This document shows positions 32,650 to 43,445 of a stretch of DNA of 64,000 nt, piece by piece. The translations under genes were made by a program, and so were the position numbers. The stretch comes from Nematostella vectensis (Eukaryota; Cnidaria; Anthozoa; Actiniaria; Edwardsiidae): contig NC_064043.1 in the NCBI RefSeq assembly GCF_932526225.1, positions 13,142,085-13,206,084 of the forward strand, in the 5' to 3' direction. A model generated the notes under the pieces. The model was given only the letters and a program-made list of their open reading frames with translations. It searched no databases and was not told where the DNA came from. Positions within the stretch are counted from its first letter, which is position 1; the number at the start of each line of letters is the position of its first letter.

Positions 32650-33510
32650 ATGCCGGACCCAGAAGATGCCTCAAGCTCTCAAACTCCAGATACAGTTTCC
32701 TCTTCCGGAAAAGTTCGCTTCGGGCAAACAGGGCCTCGAGCAAATTGATAACTGGACGAAATGGATCAAGAGATTTGAACGGCACAGGACTGCTTCGTGA
32801 CTCAAAGACAAGACGGATACCGAGCAGGTCAGCACTCTACTCTACGCTATGGGAGACTGTGCAGATGATATTTTAGCGACGTTGAAAGTCGACGAATCGA
32901 AGGCGAGTTATAGTGAGATGAAAACGGCACTCGAGACGTATTTTGGCGCACGCCGAAACATTTTTGTGGACAGGGTTCGAGATTCAACAGGCGAGTTCAG
33001 AAGCCAGGTGAGTCCATTGACTCCTTCATACAAGATTTATATCGCCTAGCAGATGAATTCAATTACTCTAGTCTGAAAGAAGAGTTGATTCGAGATCGCC
33101 TCGTAGTGGGAGTTTTAGACGAAAATCTCTCGGACAGACTGCAACAGAAAGCAGATCTAACTCTTGCCCAGGCTATTGAACGGTGTAGAATGAACGAGAT
33201 GAGAAAGAAAAACAGAGATCTGGTTGGGGGGGAGATAAACAAGTCTGACAAGTGTAGACTTTATCAGGAGAAAACAACCCCAAAATAACCAAAAGAAAGC
33301 TAAACATAGTCCCAAGGCGGGTTCCCAAGGGGGGTTTCCAAGGGGGTAAGAAGTGTCATTTCTGTGGCAATGAACCTCACGAAAGAAAGGACTGCCCTGC
33401 TAGGTTAGCGACGTGTAACAAATGTCACAAGAAAGGTCATTATCAGAGGGTCTGCGAAAGCAAAACGAAAGCCCCAGCTCCTAAAAATGTTCATGAAGTT
33501 GAAAGCCCTT
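32650..33510 (+). pseudogene. gag of gypsy element 2, with two zinc knuckles
   Basis: ATG at 32650 opens a short frame; capsid-like blocks follow in three frames (YAMGDCADDILATLKVDES at 32845, YFGARRNIFVDRVRDS at 32940, LIRDRLVVGVLDENLSDRL at 33080), then two CX2CX4HX4C knuckles: CHFCGNEPHERKDC (33357-33398) and CNKCHKKGHYQRVC (33417-33458). At least three frameshifts or stops. The second knuckle is followed by the protease after about 100 bp. Confidence 0.75.
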
Positions 33511-33559
33511 GGGAAGAGGATTTCTTGTTTCTTGGGAGGTTACAGGGAAAGCAAATGAT

Positions 33560-33886
33560 CCCTGGATTGCTCAAATAGGGGTAAATGATCACAACACAAA
33601 GTTTAAACTAGACACAGGTGCCACTGTCTGTGTTCTAAGTGACTCAGTTCCATGGCTAAAGGGGATAAAGTTATTGGAACTTTTCAGGCTACCCTGAAAT
33701 ACCGCCAAAGCAAAACCCAGGAACGCATTTATGTTATTAGAAACCAGTCCTGCTCTTTACTGAGTAAGAAAGTTTGTGTAGACTTGGGGCTGGTAAAGCT
33801 TGATGCTGTGAGGGAAGTTCTCCAGTCACCCCAAGACTTTCGTAAGGAATTTCCCAAGTTATTTCAAGGTGTAGGGAAGATCACAA
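33560..33886 (+). pseudogene. Aspartic protease of gypsy element 2
   Basis: KFKLDTGATVCVLSD (33601-33645) carries the DTGA active site. A frame change near 33655 leads to the C-terminal half (GTFQATLKYRQSKTQER, SKKVCVDLGLVKL) and then DFRKEFPKLFQGVGKI, the lead-in to the reverse transcriptase, where the LINE interrupts. Confidence 0.78.
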
Positions 33887-35277
33887 GGTCATGGAGCATA
33901 TAGTATGTAAACAACTCACAAGCCACCTCTCTGAACATAGCATTATCTCACACCACCAGCATGGTTTTCAGAAAGGTCTCTCCTGTACAACGCAGTTAGT
34001 CTCAGTGATTCATGACTGGGCCTCAGTGTTAAATGCTCATGGCCAAGTAGATGTCATCTTTTTGGATTTCGCCAAAGCATTTGACTCTGTTCCCCACGAA
34101 CGTCTTCTTGCTAAGGCTCAGTTCTATGGTGTCAGAGGAAAAATGCTTATATGACTTAGAAACTTTCTGATTGACCGTAGGCAACGAGTTGTTGTAAATG
34201 GTGCCTGTTCAAGCTGGTCAACTGTGCTGTCTGGAGTGCCGCAAGGCACTGTATTGGGGCCAATATTATTTCTAATGTTCATCAATGACATGCCATCTGG
34301 TATCCAATCACAAGTGAAGCTTTTTGCTGATGACAGTGTACTCTATCGCCCCATCCATGACCATTCCGACTACGCAATCTTACAACAAGACCTGCATTAC
34401 CTTGAGCAATGGGCCAAACGGTGGCAGATGTCATTCGCCCCTAAAAAATGCTACGTGATGTCGATCACTTTGAAGCGCTTCCCATTTCAAGGTTCCTACA
34501 CATTATGTGGTTCTGTTCTGGAAGGTGTGCGGTTTCAAAAGTACTTAGGCATTTACATCACGCCCAGTCTTAACTGGTCCAAACAGTGTGACGAGATCAA
34601 GAAGAAAGCGAACAGGGTGCTAAACATTCTCCAGAGGAACTTATCATCATGTCCGGCTGAGGTCAAGGAGAAAGCCTACATTAGTCTTGTGCGTCCTGTA
34701 GCTGAATATGCCTCCCCAGCGTGGTCTCCACACACTCAAAAGGACATCAACTGTGTCGAGTCAATTCAACGCCGCGCTGCCCGCTTTGTCACAAACGATT
34801 ATCGTAGAGATAGTAGTGTTTCAAACATGATTGCCCAACTAGGATGGCAATCGTTACAAAATCGTAGAGTGGTAAATGATATTTCTTTATTTTACAATGT
34901 TAATTTTCATCACGTAAACATTGACTTTCCCACTGACATTAAGCTGAGACACTTCAATTATGCTACTAGGACTAGTGCCCGTCATTGTTTCCAGTTTGAC
35001 CATCCAACACCAGCAGTAAATTGTTACAAGTTTTCGTTCTATGTAAGATCTGTTCCAGTTTGGAACTCACTGTCTCAATCATGCTTTAACAATATATCAA
35101 CTGTAACACAATTTCGTGCGGCCTTGCCTAGCGAGCTAATCCTGCAATGATCGTATGCTTTATTTATTTGTTTTTAATGTGTTTTTTTGTGTATCATTAT
35201 TATTACTTGATTGTACTGTTTATTTATGTATTATTTATTATTATTTATTTATTTATTCTGTTGTTGTAGTCAGCCTT

Positions 35278-35308
<31 letters not shown>

Positions 35309-35389
35309 CTTTTTTTTTTTTTTTTGGTCGTCGACCGCTCATTGCCGGATTAGCTTGCTAGGGGCAATTATCCTAATTAAAGATTAAAG
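33887..35389 (+). mobile_element. CR1-like LINE inserted in gypsy pol
   Basis: 5'-truncated inside the reverse transcriptase. It reads from VMEHIVCKQL through DFAKAFDSVPHERLL, then a TGA at 34152 replaces a Trp codon, and the same frame goes on to 35150 with LSGVPQGTVLGPILFLMFIND, catalytic FADDS and a complete thumb and C-terminus. The 3' end is AATTAAAGATTAAAG. Direct repeats ACAA flank it (33883-33886 and 35390-35393), and removing it restores the gypsy frame. A single stop codon is the only defect in what is present. Confidence 0.85.
35277..35325 (+). repeat. Pyrimidine (T-rich) tract in LINE 3' UTR
   Basis: About 50 bases of T with single C interruptions, about 60 bases before the LINE tail. 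Confidence 0.85.
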
Positions 35390-35393
35390 ACAA

Positions 35394-36780
35394 CAGAATA
35401 TCGCATAACATTACGTGATGAGGCAGTTCCAGCTTGCTTGTATACTCCCAGAAAGGTACCCCATCCCCTGTTGCCAAAGGTAAAGGAAGAGATAGAGACA
35501 ATGTTAAAACAAAACGTCATCTCACCCGTGACAGTGCCCACTGAGTGGTGTTCGGGTATTGTTTGTGTTCCCAAACCCAATGGCAGAGTGCGAATCTGCG
35601 TGGATCTGACTCAGCTTAATAAAGGGGTCAAGCGGGAAATACACCCAATGCCATCTGTGGATGAAAGTTTATCCAAACTATCCCAGGGGAAGGTCTTTGG
35701 TAAACTCGACGCTAATAGCGGGTTTTGGCAAGTTCCCCTTGATGAACAGTTAAAATTATTGACCACATTCATAACCCCCTTTGGCAGATTTTGTTTCAAC
35801 AGGCTGCCATTTGGGATCAGCAGCGCACCTGAGTTCTTTCAACGCGCCATGTCTGGTATCCTGGAGGGACTAGGTGGTGTAGTGTGCCAGATGGACGACA
35901 TCTTAATCCATGGGAAGGACCAAGCAGAACATGACAAACGTGTACGAGCGGTCCTAAACCGTATCCAGGATGCAGGGATGACACTAAACAGCAAATGCGA
36001 GTTTAACAAACGGTCAATCAAGTTCCTGGCACACATCATTGACGGTAGTGGCATTTACGTCGACCCCAGTAAAACAGATGCCATCAGGTACCCAGTACCG
36101 ACAACCGTCACAGAGCTCCAAAGGTTCCTAGGTATGGTCAACCGTGTTGCTAAGTTCGTGCCTAGACTAGCGGATCTCAACTGTCCACTGCGCCAGCTGC
36201 TTCATAAAGATGCACAGTGGCTATGGGGTCCAGACCAGCAACAGGCATTCCAAAGGATCAAGGAGGTCCTGGCATCATCAGAGGTGTTAGCGCTCTACAG
36301 GCCGAAGCGTGAGACCATAATCGCAGCAGACACATCAAACGCAGGTATTGGGTTATTGAAAAGGAAGCCTTAGCAGCTACTTGGGCCTGTGAAAGGTTTG
36401 TGCAGTATGCGTTAGGTCTTAAGTTCACGCTAGAGACAGATCACAAACCTCTAGTAACATTGCTTAATACAACTGAATTATGCAAGATGCTGCCTCGCAT
36501 CCAGAGATTCCGACTTAGACTAATGCGTTTCAGTCCACATGTAGTCTATGTTCCAGGTAAACAGCAGCTCACAGCGGATGCACTGTCAAGAGCGCCAGTA
36601 GGAAAGCCACTACCGGAAGACGTCATGTTGGTTGAAGAAGTCAAGAGCTATGTGGGTAAGACATTGCATGGACTTCCTACAACGCCAAACCGTCTCACAG
36701 AAATACGCGAAGCGCAGAAAGCAGACGAAGAGTGCTCCCTCATTCGCAGGTATTGTATGGCCTGCTTATATGCCACATAG
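35394..36780 (+). pseudogene. pol: gypsy element 2 reverse transcriptase and RNase H
   Basis: 35394-36370: reverse transcriptase with VPKPNGRVRICVDLTQLN, KLDANSGFWQVPLD, TPFGRFCFNRLPFGI and catalytic QMDDILI, then the RNase H start AADTSNAGIG. A deletion of roughly 30 codons at about 36350 shifts the frame; RNase H resumes as IEKEALAATWACERF and FTLETDHKPLVTLL to VPGKQQLTADALSRAP (36400-36600). The frame ends at 36778. A few codons of the pre-integrase region follow in another frame to about 36850, then similarity stops. Confidence 0.85.
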
Positions 36781-36873
36781 AAAGCAAGATACGGATACTA
36801 CACCAGCGACGTCTATGTCAACAGAAACACCCCGAGAAGCTGATCCCTAGCAGAACATTCAGCGAAAGGCCCC

Positions 36874-37462
36874 ATGGGTCTGTCAAAAAAGCTTATCCCT
36901 CTTGTTTTCTCTGTTGAGGAATTGGCAAGGTCGGGTGGCCAAGGACTTGCTCGTGGTGGGGCACTTCAGCCCAGAAGGATGATGGGAAAAAGCCCCTCCA
37001 CCAACACAAAGGTAATAACAGAAGTTGTCAGACATATATAATGAAATTGTATTTCTGTCGACTTTCAGGTTATGATTTATTCTGCTTGATTATGTCTGTA
37101 ACAGGAAAAATATCGTAATTATACCGATATAACATATGGCATCACTGCAAAGTAATCAGCATTTATGGCACAGAAATGTCACAGCATTTGTGAACGGCAG
37201 TGTAGTGCTTTTGATGAACCGAATTGAATTAAGCAATTACCTCGCCTGATTGTGCGAATCTGTTAAATATAAAAAAATGTTTTTATGTATTATCTGATTT
37301 ATGAGGTATTTGTATTTCATTTCAGATTACCTTGTCGCCTTCTGTGTTCAAAACAAAATAACACAACCGGGAGTGAAAGAAACCAACAAAGCGTTCACGC
37401 AGCAAGTTACATACGCAAGGACCAAATTGAAAATACAGGGTGCTGCCGTGAACCCTGAATAA
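36874..37462 (+). CDS. Two exon-like segments, possible BEN-type gene end
   Basis: Segment 1, 36874-37010: ATG GGT CTG then LSKKLIPLVFSVEELARSGG, ending CACAAAG before a GTAATA donor-like site. The KKLxPxxFSxEELA pattern is what I associate with the start of BEN-domain-like proteins in animals; low certainty. Segment 2, 37326-37462: follows a TTCATTTCAG acceptor and is open to TAA as a 44-residue tail with FCVQNKITQPGVKETN. The phases of the two do not match directly (segment 1 ends in phase 0, segment 2 needs phase 1), so an exon is missing or one boundary is wrong. Confidence 0.3.
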
Positions 37463-38961
37463 ATCAATGATATGTATATTTTATAATATTTATTATTGTA
37501 TAACTATGGAGATATTTACAAGATTAAAAAATTCTATGCTAATCCTATCTACGTCGTACGATCTGTTGATTAATAGTTTTAATTAAAAAAAAGTCACAGT
37601 CAAACTTTAGAACCTAATTACAACCTATTGTGAATTATTTATAAAGCAAATTTGACGGCTTTTAGGCCATCAATTTAGGCTTGTTTTACGCTCAAACAAG
37701 GTTTGATTATTAAAGCTTGTGCAAGGCTCATTTTGGCTGAGATTTGGCTTCTACAATTTATGCTCATTTTTGGTCAAATTATGGTTCAAATTTGGCTCAC
37801 TTTCACAGTGTAATTTTTGGTACCGGAGATCATGAAACCTCAGTTAAAATGAAAAAGCCTGATCAAGTGAGGATGTTGTTTTAAATTGTTGAAATAAAGA
37901 AAAAAGGAATTCATCAAATTAACATAAATAATAACTAAATAATAAAAAGCTCACATTTTGTTCACATGCTGTTCTGCTTTAGTTCCAAGTTAGTTTGAAT
38001 ATTACCATCTTAGGTCATTACTTTTTTATAGATATCTATTTCTATGTTATTATTTATTTTTATTTTATACTTCCAACACTTACAGAGAGAAAACAGCGAC
38101 AATGAATGTACAAAGGTGATAAAAGTCGTTCCAAATATAAAGTGCAAGCAAGGCAAAAATAAAAAACACAAAAATAGCCACAATCAAAGAAATGCAAATC
38201 GTAGTAGAGTTGGAGTAGAGTAGGAAACCAACGATTATTTAACAAGGAGATGGATACAGTGGAGATTTTAGAGTCAAAGGTGATGAATTCACACTCTCAG
38301 AGATTGCCAGATGCAGATAAAATTGATTTTATCAGCAAATAATCAAATAATTACTGGGTTATGCTTACAATAGGCATATATCAAATGATAGTTTAAGATA
38401 GGGATTTGTTAAACAAAAAATCTTTGGCATGCAATTTAAAGTGAAACTTGTACCTGGATGAGAGATATTTCGACTTAAAGGTTTCATCAAGGAAATCTAT
38501 TTGTTGCTAATGCCCATACAGAGAAGCCAGGCATTTCTGTTATCCATGTTATCAGGGGAAATGTTCAACAACATATAGCAATTAGCATCCTTCCATCACC
38601 AACAGAAATCTACCTTTAATGTAACAACCTTTGTCTCCTGTACAAACTACACCATTTATCAAGATTTCCCCTATCAGAAAACTTTTACACTGTACAGTGG
38701 GAACAGAGATTTGAAATGCAAACTTTAATTTACATAGATCTGTTATGGATCTCTTCTATGCAATTTTGTTCACCACACAATCTGTTGAATATCGGAAGGT
38801 CACTATTTATCAAGTTAATATGACTCATTTCTAATCGTAGATCCCATTAATAATAATAAGATAATATATCAGCTGTGTGTGTGTGTGTGTAGTTGTAATG
38901 TTTTTGCCTCTCGCGCCACTATTATGATGTATATAAGCTTGTAACGATTCACCTTCTTCAG

Positions 38962-39060
38962 TCTGCCCTGAAGAAGTCTTATTAAAGACAAAAATTTCGC
39001 AGAGTCGATTTCCAGTTTTTGGTGTACTGTGATTTATCAGTATACCAGGTTATTCTATTT
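38962..39060 (+). repeat. Dispersed repeat with hammerhead-like core, copy 1
   Basis: TCTGCCCTGAAGAAGTCTTA and the following TTAAAGAC are identical to the copy at 56088. CTGAAGA fits the CUGANGA core and GTCTT/AAGAC forms a 5-bp stem closed by ATTA, but the downstream GAA is AAA here, so this copy would not be active. Both copies continue with TTCCAGTTTTTG-type sequence. Such cores are known in Penelope-like elements; no Penelope reverse transcriptase is seen nearby. Confidence 0.4.
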
Positions 39061-39351
39061 ATACTGTCATTGCATACCACCAAGAAGAGCTTTCACAGCT
39101 CATTGGCTTTAGTCAAAAAACTTGTTGGGAAATGGAAACCAGTGAACAAATGGACTGTAATGTATAAACAACCAAATGGTATTTCAATACACCAAAAAGT
39201 CAATTCTCATCATGAAAAAGAAACTTGCTTGGAACCTCTCATCTCTTCTATTGAACAAGTAAGACTTATGGCCAAGAATGACCCAACACCAACCCAGTTA
39301 GAGTATCGGACAAGACGAGCATGCATTAGGGAATTACAGAAGAAAATGTGA
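39019..39351 (+). CDS. Unrecognised 110-residue ORF
   Basis: Lys-rich, with SSLALVKKLVGKWKPVNKW and EYRTRRACIRELQKKM. No known domain, no splice signals of note, and its start overlaps a dispersed repeat. Possibly a decayed transposon ORF. Kept only because it is the longest frame in 3.5 kb. Confidence 0.2.
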   Translation: MVYCDLSVYQVILFILSLHTTKKSFHSSLALVKKLVGKWKPVNKWTVMYKQPNGISIHQKVNSHHEKETCLEPLISSIEQVRLMAKNDPTPTQLEYRTRRACIRELQKKM

Positions 39352-40969
39352 GAGGGTCAGTACCAATATTTCACCAAAAGTTACACAAATGACATAATAA
39401 ACCCCAATTCTGATGGGGCAGCTACTGTACTGTAGGTTTACAAGACCATGCAGATTTTCAGTTAACTTTTTAAGTAACTTTTAAAGTCCCATTCATCAAA
39501 GAGCAACACTTCCACAGCTGTCCCCAACTAGATACATTCTGTGACATAATAAATGTATAATATAATATTATACTTACAGTATCAAAATAGTTTTAGATCA
39601 AACTGACCTCTATTTTTTCGGCACACTGCTGAATCTGCTTCTATCTCAGCACCACTCAACAGCTTCTCCACAAAACGCATTCAGCACAGCAAACTGCAGA
39701 GGTAACTTGCAAGCCAGTCATGGGAAACAGCACCCCCAAGAATGACTCTGGATCACACACACATTAAGATCTTTGGTACATCTTTTCTCTTGCCTGTGTT
39801 GTTCACATTGATAAAGATATAGGCCCATCATGTTTGTCATCATAGTTTGCTGCCAGGTGAGTCCAGATACCTATAAAATAAAGTATGAACGTATTTAAAG
39901 GGTGCAACTAAGCAGTTGCACATGGCATGGAGCTTTGCCCAAGGAGTTTCAAGTTTCCCTTGGGTCATTCTATCCCATACGTATCCCAACCAGGAAATTT
40001 CGTGAGCTTTTAGTGTAATTCGGAAAACACAAATTTCACACTTTTTGCAAATCTAAAATAAAAGCAATACTCTAAAAATTCTAAAAAAAAAAACTACATA
40101 CAGTAAGACCTCAAAAAAGAGTTGTCAGATGTTAAATACCCGGACAAATAAAACACATTTGGACAATAAAAACAAATGCTGAACCAGAGGAAAATCAAGA
40201 ACTCTCCAGCAGTTCTAAAGCAAATAGCACAAATTAACAAATGGATCAATAAAAACAATGGATGGATAACTGACTGCTAGTTATTGACTATTGTATTGTT
40301 TAAAGCGAAAAAAAAAATTAAAAGAAGAAAAACCATTAGCTTTATTATAAGGTTAATAGACACTTTTCATAAGTGCTTATATTAAAAATGGACTTGAAAA
40401 TCTTAGAAAAAATGAGAAACACTGAGCTTAGCCAAAATCTGGTAATGTTGTTGTCGTATATTATAAACGAAATGTACTGTAAAAAGATGGGTCAGACAAA
40501 CAAAATACAGTAAAAACCTACGTATAAGAACACCTATTTTGGCGGTTCAGGTTGGTTTGGTTCTTTTATAAAGGGGAATAATCTGCAAAATCAGCCTGTA
40601 AGTGGTCTTAAAAAAGTTTCTTAAAATAAGGAACATACTAGGTTACAAATAGATTAAATTCATATGCAAACAATTTTAATCAATTTATACAATGATGTAA
40701 CTATTTCAATAAAAAAAATGATAAAGGCAAAACTGCATACTGTATTGATGCCACTGTATATTGTGGAGTACAGTCTGCACACCAGAAGAGACCCAAACAA
40801 AACTATGCAAATTCAAAATGGAACTTTTGGCTGGCCCCCTATCCTCAGTAAACTAGGACAGCAAAATGTCAGCAGCAAACTTCCTTGTACTATATACTAA
40901 CTAGACACATAACTGCGTGAACTCTGGGTTCTCATAGGCGATTTTATGTCGAAAATGATGTAGTGCAGA

Positions 40970-41530
40970 TCAAGCAGCTTTGAGAAAATAATTCATTTTT
41001 GTTTTATAATTATTATAAATCAAAGAACACAAACTCATAGCAACACATTGTTGTCCTGCATTTTGTCCAAACATGACAGCATTACCTTGGCTATATGGTG
41101 CTCGTATTGTCTTACTAGGATCAACAAGTTGTATATTATTTGGTCCAGGATTCTTTTCTATATCATTGTGTAGTTTACACTTACAGTAGTTCATTACATG
41201 TGAGTGGGTCTTATTAAGAGACATCGGTCTGTTACAAGAAAGAAAAGACATATAACGACTAGCTTCATATTTTAAATTTTGTCTTCGAGATCTACATGTT
41301 CGTGTATCAATCCTCTTTAATTTTCAATCAAAGTACCTTCTTCTAAGCCTTCCGAAGTTGATATAGTTATGCAAATTAGAAGATCTGGGAATATTGCGAC
41401 AGATTCGATGATAAACAACCCATCTTAGCTTTTTACTTTTGTTATGTAAGCGTCTTATGAAATCGTTTTGGTATCCTACTGGGCTCACGACTACGACTAC
41501 AACGTACGTGTCGATAATTATAATAAACAA
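40970..41530 (-). pseudogene. ORF with 2A peptide followed by a cysteine-protease-like segment
   Basis: One minus-strand frame from 41530 to 40970 with a single TGA at 41324. Before the stop: basic segment (RRLHNKSKKLRW, GRLRRRYFD). After it: basic linker, then NYCKCKLHNDIEKNPGP (NPGP at 41141-41152), a match to the 2A consensus D(V/I)ExNPGP that makes ribosomes skip a bond before the last Pro. Next comes YSQGNAVMFGQNAGQQCVAM (about 41020-41090), with a G-QC context like the nucleophile of herpesvirus-tegument-type or OTU-like cysteine proteases seen in some transposon proteins. The frame ends at 40970 before any His/Asp. Probably a 5' fragment of a large mobile-element polyprotein. Confidence 0.5.
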
Positions 41531-41819
41531 ACCTTGAATAACGAGATCTTGTAGTACTTGTAATGTTTATTGTAACTTCTGCATCATTGTATACACCATA
41601 AACAGTCATACAAATAGTTTTATCTAAGATATCACAATCACTAAACGATGAAGTGACAATAGTTTGAGTGTAGTTATCGAAGAATTGGACTGTATTGAAC
41701 CCTAATAAAGATAATATCAATACTATCAAAAGGGTAAAGCAAAAAATATTTCCTTGAATGAAAAACAATAACAGAAGCAATGTACTTAGCATTAAGAAAG
41801 AATTGATAGTCTTTGTCAA
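41442..41819 (-). CDS. Candidate membrane-anchored ORF, unrecognised
   Basis: Frame with a strongly hydrophobic run (MLSTLLLLLFFIQGNIFCFT followed by LLIVLILSLL), i.e. one or two transmembrane helices, then a Thr/Asp-rich part with one NxT site and an Arg-rich end. It starts at a TTG overlapping the stop of the 41816-42313 ORF in another frame, so it may be the next segment of that protein after a frameshift, or chance. No homolog recognised. Confidence 0.2.
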   Translation of the reverse strand: MTKTINSFLMLSTLLLLLFFIQGNIFCFTLLIVLILSLLGFNTVQFFDNYTQTIVTSSFSDCDILDKTICMTVYGVYNDAEVTINITSTTRSRYSRFVYYNYRHVRCSRSREPSRIPKRFHKTLT

Positions 41820-42313
41820 GCTCTCCTCACTTTGATAGTCACATGGCAGGCTATAAAGAGTCTTTTATCCTCTCTGCTAAATAAAATAGTTGCAATCGTC
41901 GGTTTTTCCTCAGTAGAATTCTGTTCGCATTCCTTAGAGAAGTCCTTTGTAGTTTCAGATCCTGTAGAATCAGTTAGTATAGAGTTCGCTTTTGATAAGA
42001 TTGATAGCTTGTTTGATAGATATTTCTCGATAAATTTCACGATAAATTTCTCGATAAATTCGTGGTATCTCTCAAAATGCCCTTTCGAAAAACGCTTGAC
42101 ATCTTTTAATGTGGCTATACTGCGAATGGTGAGTGGATTTGTAAGAGATTTGAGCATGTTTGAAGTTGAATTCATGTCTTCCATCTCGTATAAAGACAAC
42201 ACCTCGACGACACCATGTAAAGATAGCACATGGAAGTTGTGATTGTCATGTGATTCGTACCTCGTGCATTCTAATTTGGCCGAGACAATTTGTGTACCAA
42301 ATGCGACTACCAT
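41816..42313 (-). CDS. Unrecognised 165-residue ORF
   Basis: ATG at 42313 to TGA at 41816. Mixed charged sequence with a repeated amphipathic stretch EKFIVKFIEKYLSNKL (42000-42070, from a 15-bp DNA repeat around CGATAAATTTCTC). No signal peptide or known domain. Its end overlaps the hydrophobic frame to its left by four bases. Confidence 0.3.
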   Translation of the reverse strand: MVVAFGTQIVSAKLECTRYESHDNHNFHVLSLHGVVEVLSLYEMEDMNSTSNMLKSLTNPLTIRSIATLKDVKRFSKGHFERYHEFIEKFIVKFIEKYLSNKLSILSKANSILTDSTGSETTKDFSKECEQNSTEEKPTIATILFSREDKRLFIACHVTIKVRRA

Positions 42314-43190
42314 GAAGGCCGAAACCTAAACTCGGCGTTCCACAGTAACCCCGAGTAATTAACTAATCCATTCAAATGTGATGCAATGTGATGCAAGTCA
42401 TTGTACTTGTTATTTGCCTTTTCTTTGATAGACTTCTTCCGAGGAAAACTGCGAGCTTATCTGCGATTTTCTCCTCCTTGAAGTGCTTTCCCGAGAAAAT
42501 GTTGTATTCCCCACCCCCTAAGACAGATTCTTGTCACTAACTCTACAGTAAAGATTCCATGGGTTTCAGATTAATGTTGTTTTTAAATCGGGTTTACATC
42601 TGCTTTTCATACCCGTGAATTCGATTCCAGAGCGAAGAGATGTTTACATCCAAGGTAGCACCACGTGAAACTGACACATGCTAATCACAAAATGTTAACA
42701 TGGAAGTGAGGCAGAAGTCGAAATAGCGCTTCGAGATGCCAGAGCCTCGTCTCAACCTCGCTGGCCACTAAATAGACGTTCGAGTCTCTGGAACCAGGGT
42801 AAGTTCAGAGCCTTAAAAAAACTAAACTAACAAAATATTATTCTTTCCTCAGAAAGAAAAAATTTACAAATCTTAATTGTTATTACCAAACAAAAATAAA
42901 CGCAAAGAAAATATGAGATAACATACATTTGTTTAATCTTTGTGCCTTTCAGTCTGGCACAGATTCTATAAAGATTGTCCAAGAAATTGGATAGAAATAG
43001 CAGAAGCGCAATCGGTTTTGTGCGAACAATTCGCATTTTAGAGATTTATTTTTTAGTACACCATGATAATAAATAAAGGCAGTAACTCTACTCTAACTCT
43101 AAAACTACTGTTTAAATTTAGACTAAACTGAACATGGATTAATAAGTATCTAAAGTACTTCGAAAAAATAAAATTGTTTAACTTATACGA
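42314..43190. other. No gene seen
   Basis: 42680-42800 has a CpG-richer patch with GAGTCTCTGGAACCAGGGTAA, similar to GAGCCTCTGGTACCCAGAGTAA at 21334; possibly two ends of one dispersed element family. Remaining sequence is AT-rich without a supported ORF. Confidence 0.4.
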
Positions 43191-43445
43191 TTTGAAAACG
43201 TACCGTTTTATTCGTTCGATTCAGTCCAATGTACTTTCCCACTCATACTCTTTTTTTCCTAGAACTATCAGGACTTGGAACTTGCTTCCCTCCGAGGTTG
43301 TCGAGTCCTCGTCGATTGACTCCTTTAAATCAAGTGCACTGCCAGTCTTAAGATCCTTACGGATCCCTGGCCACCTTCGCCGCCTATAATACCTTGGCGC
43401 CCCCTAGAAATAAGCGCAAGCTTTAATAGGGTCTAACATTTAAGC
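43191..43445 (+). mobile_element. 3' end fragment of a CR1-like LINE (same family as 29830)
   Basis: Encodes only the last 60 residues of the ORF2: SNVLSHSYSFFPRTIRTWNL then LLPSEVV and GHLRRL, close to SNILSYNYSFFPRAIRIWNL in the 29860 ORF and ending with the same LRRL. Tail ACATTTAAGCATTTAAGC matches the tail type of that element. Interrupted at its 3' end by the next LINE. Confidence 0.78.

Larger units (their letters stand above)
32484..36850 (+). mobile_element. Second Ty3/gypsy element, split by a CR1-like LINE, 3'-truncated
   Basis: Left LTR-like end, primer site, gag, protease, reverse transcriptase and part of RNase H are present in order; integrase and the right LTR are missing. 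A LINE sits at 33887-35389. Its LTR shares the GTAGCGCCCGC core with element 1, but gag and pol are clearly a different lineage. Confidence 0.8.
37463..40969. other. Long AT-rich region without a supported gene
   Basis: About 3.5 kb. It holds a short (GT)n at 38873-38890, a repeat with a hammerhead-like core at 38962-39000 and one isolated ORF at 39019. 40500-40575 (CCTACGTATAAGAACACC, TTTTATAAAGG) looks like a dispersed repeat edge. Other ORFs are short and featureless. Confidence 0.45.
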
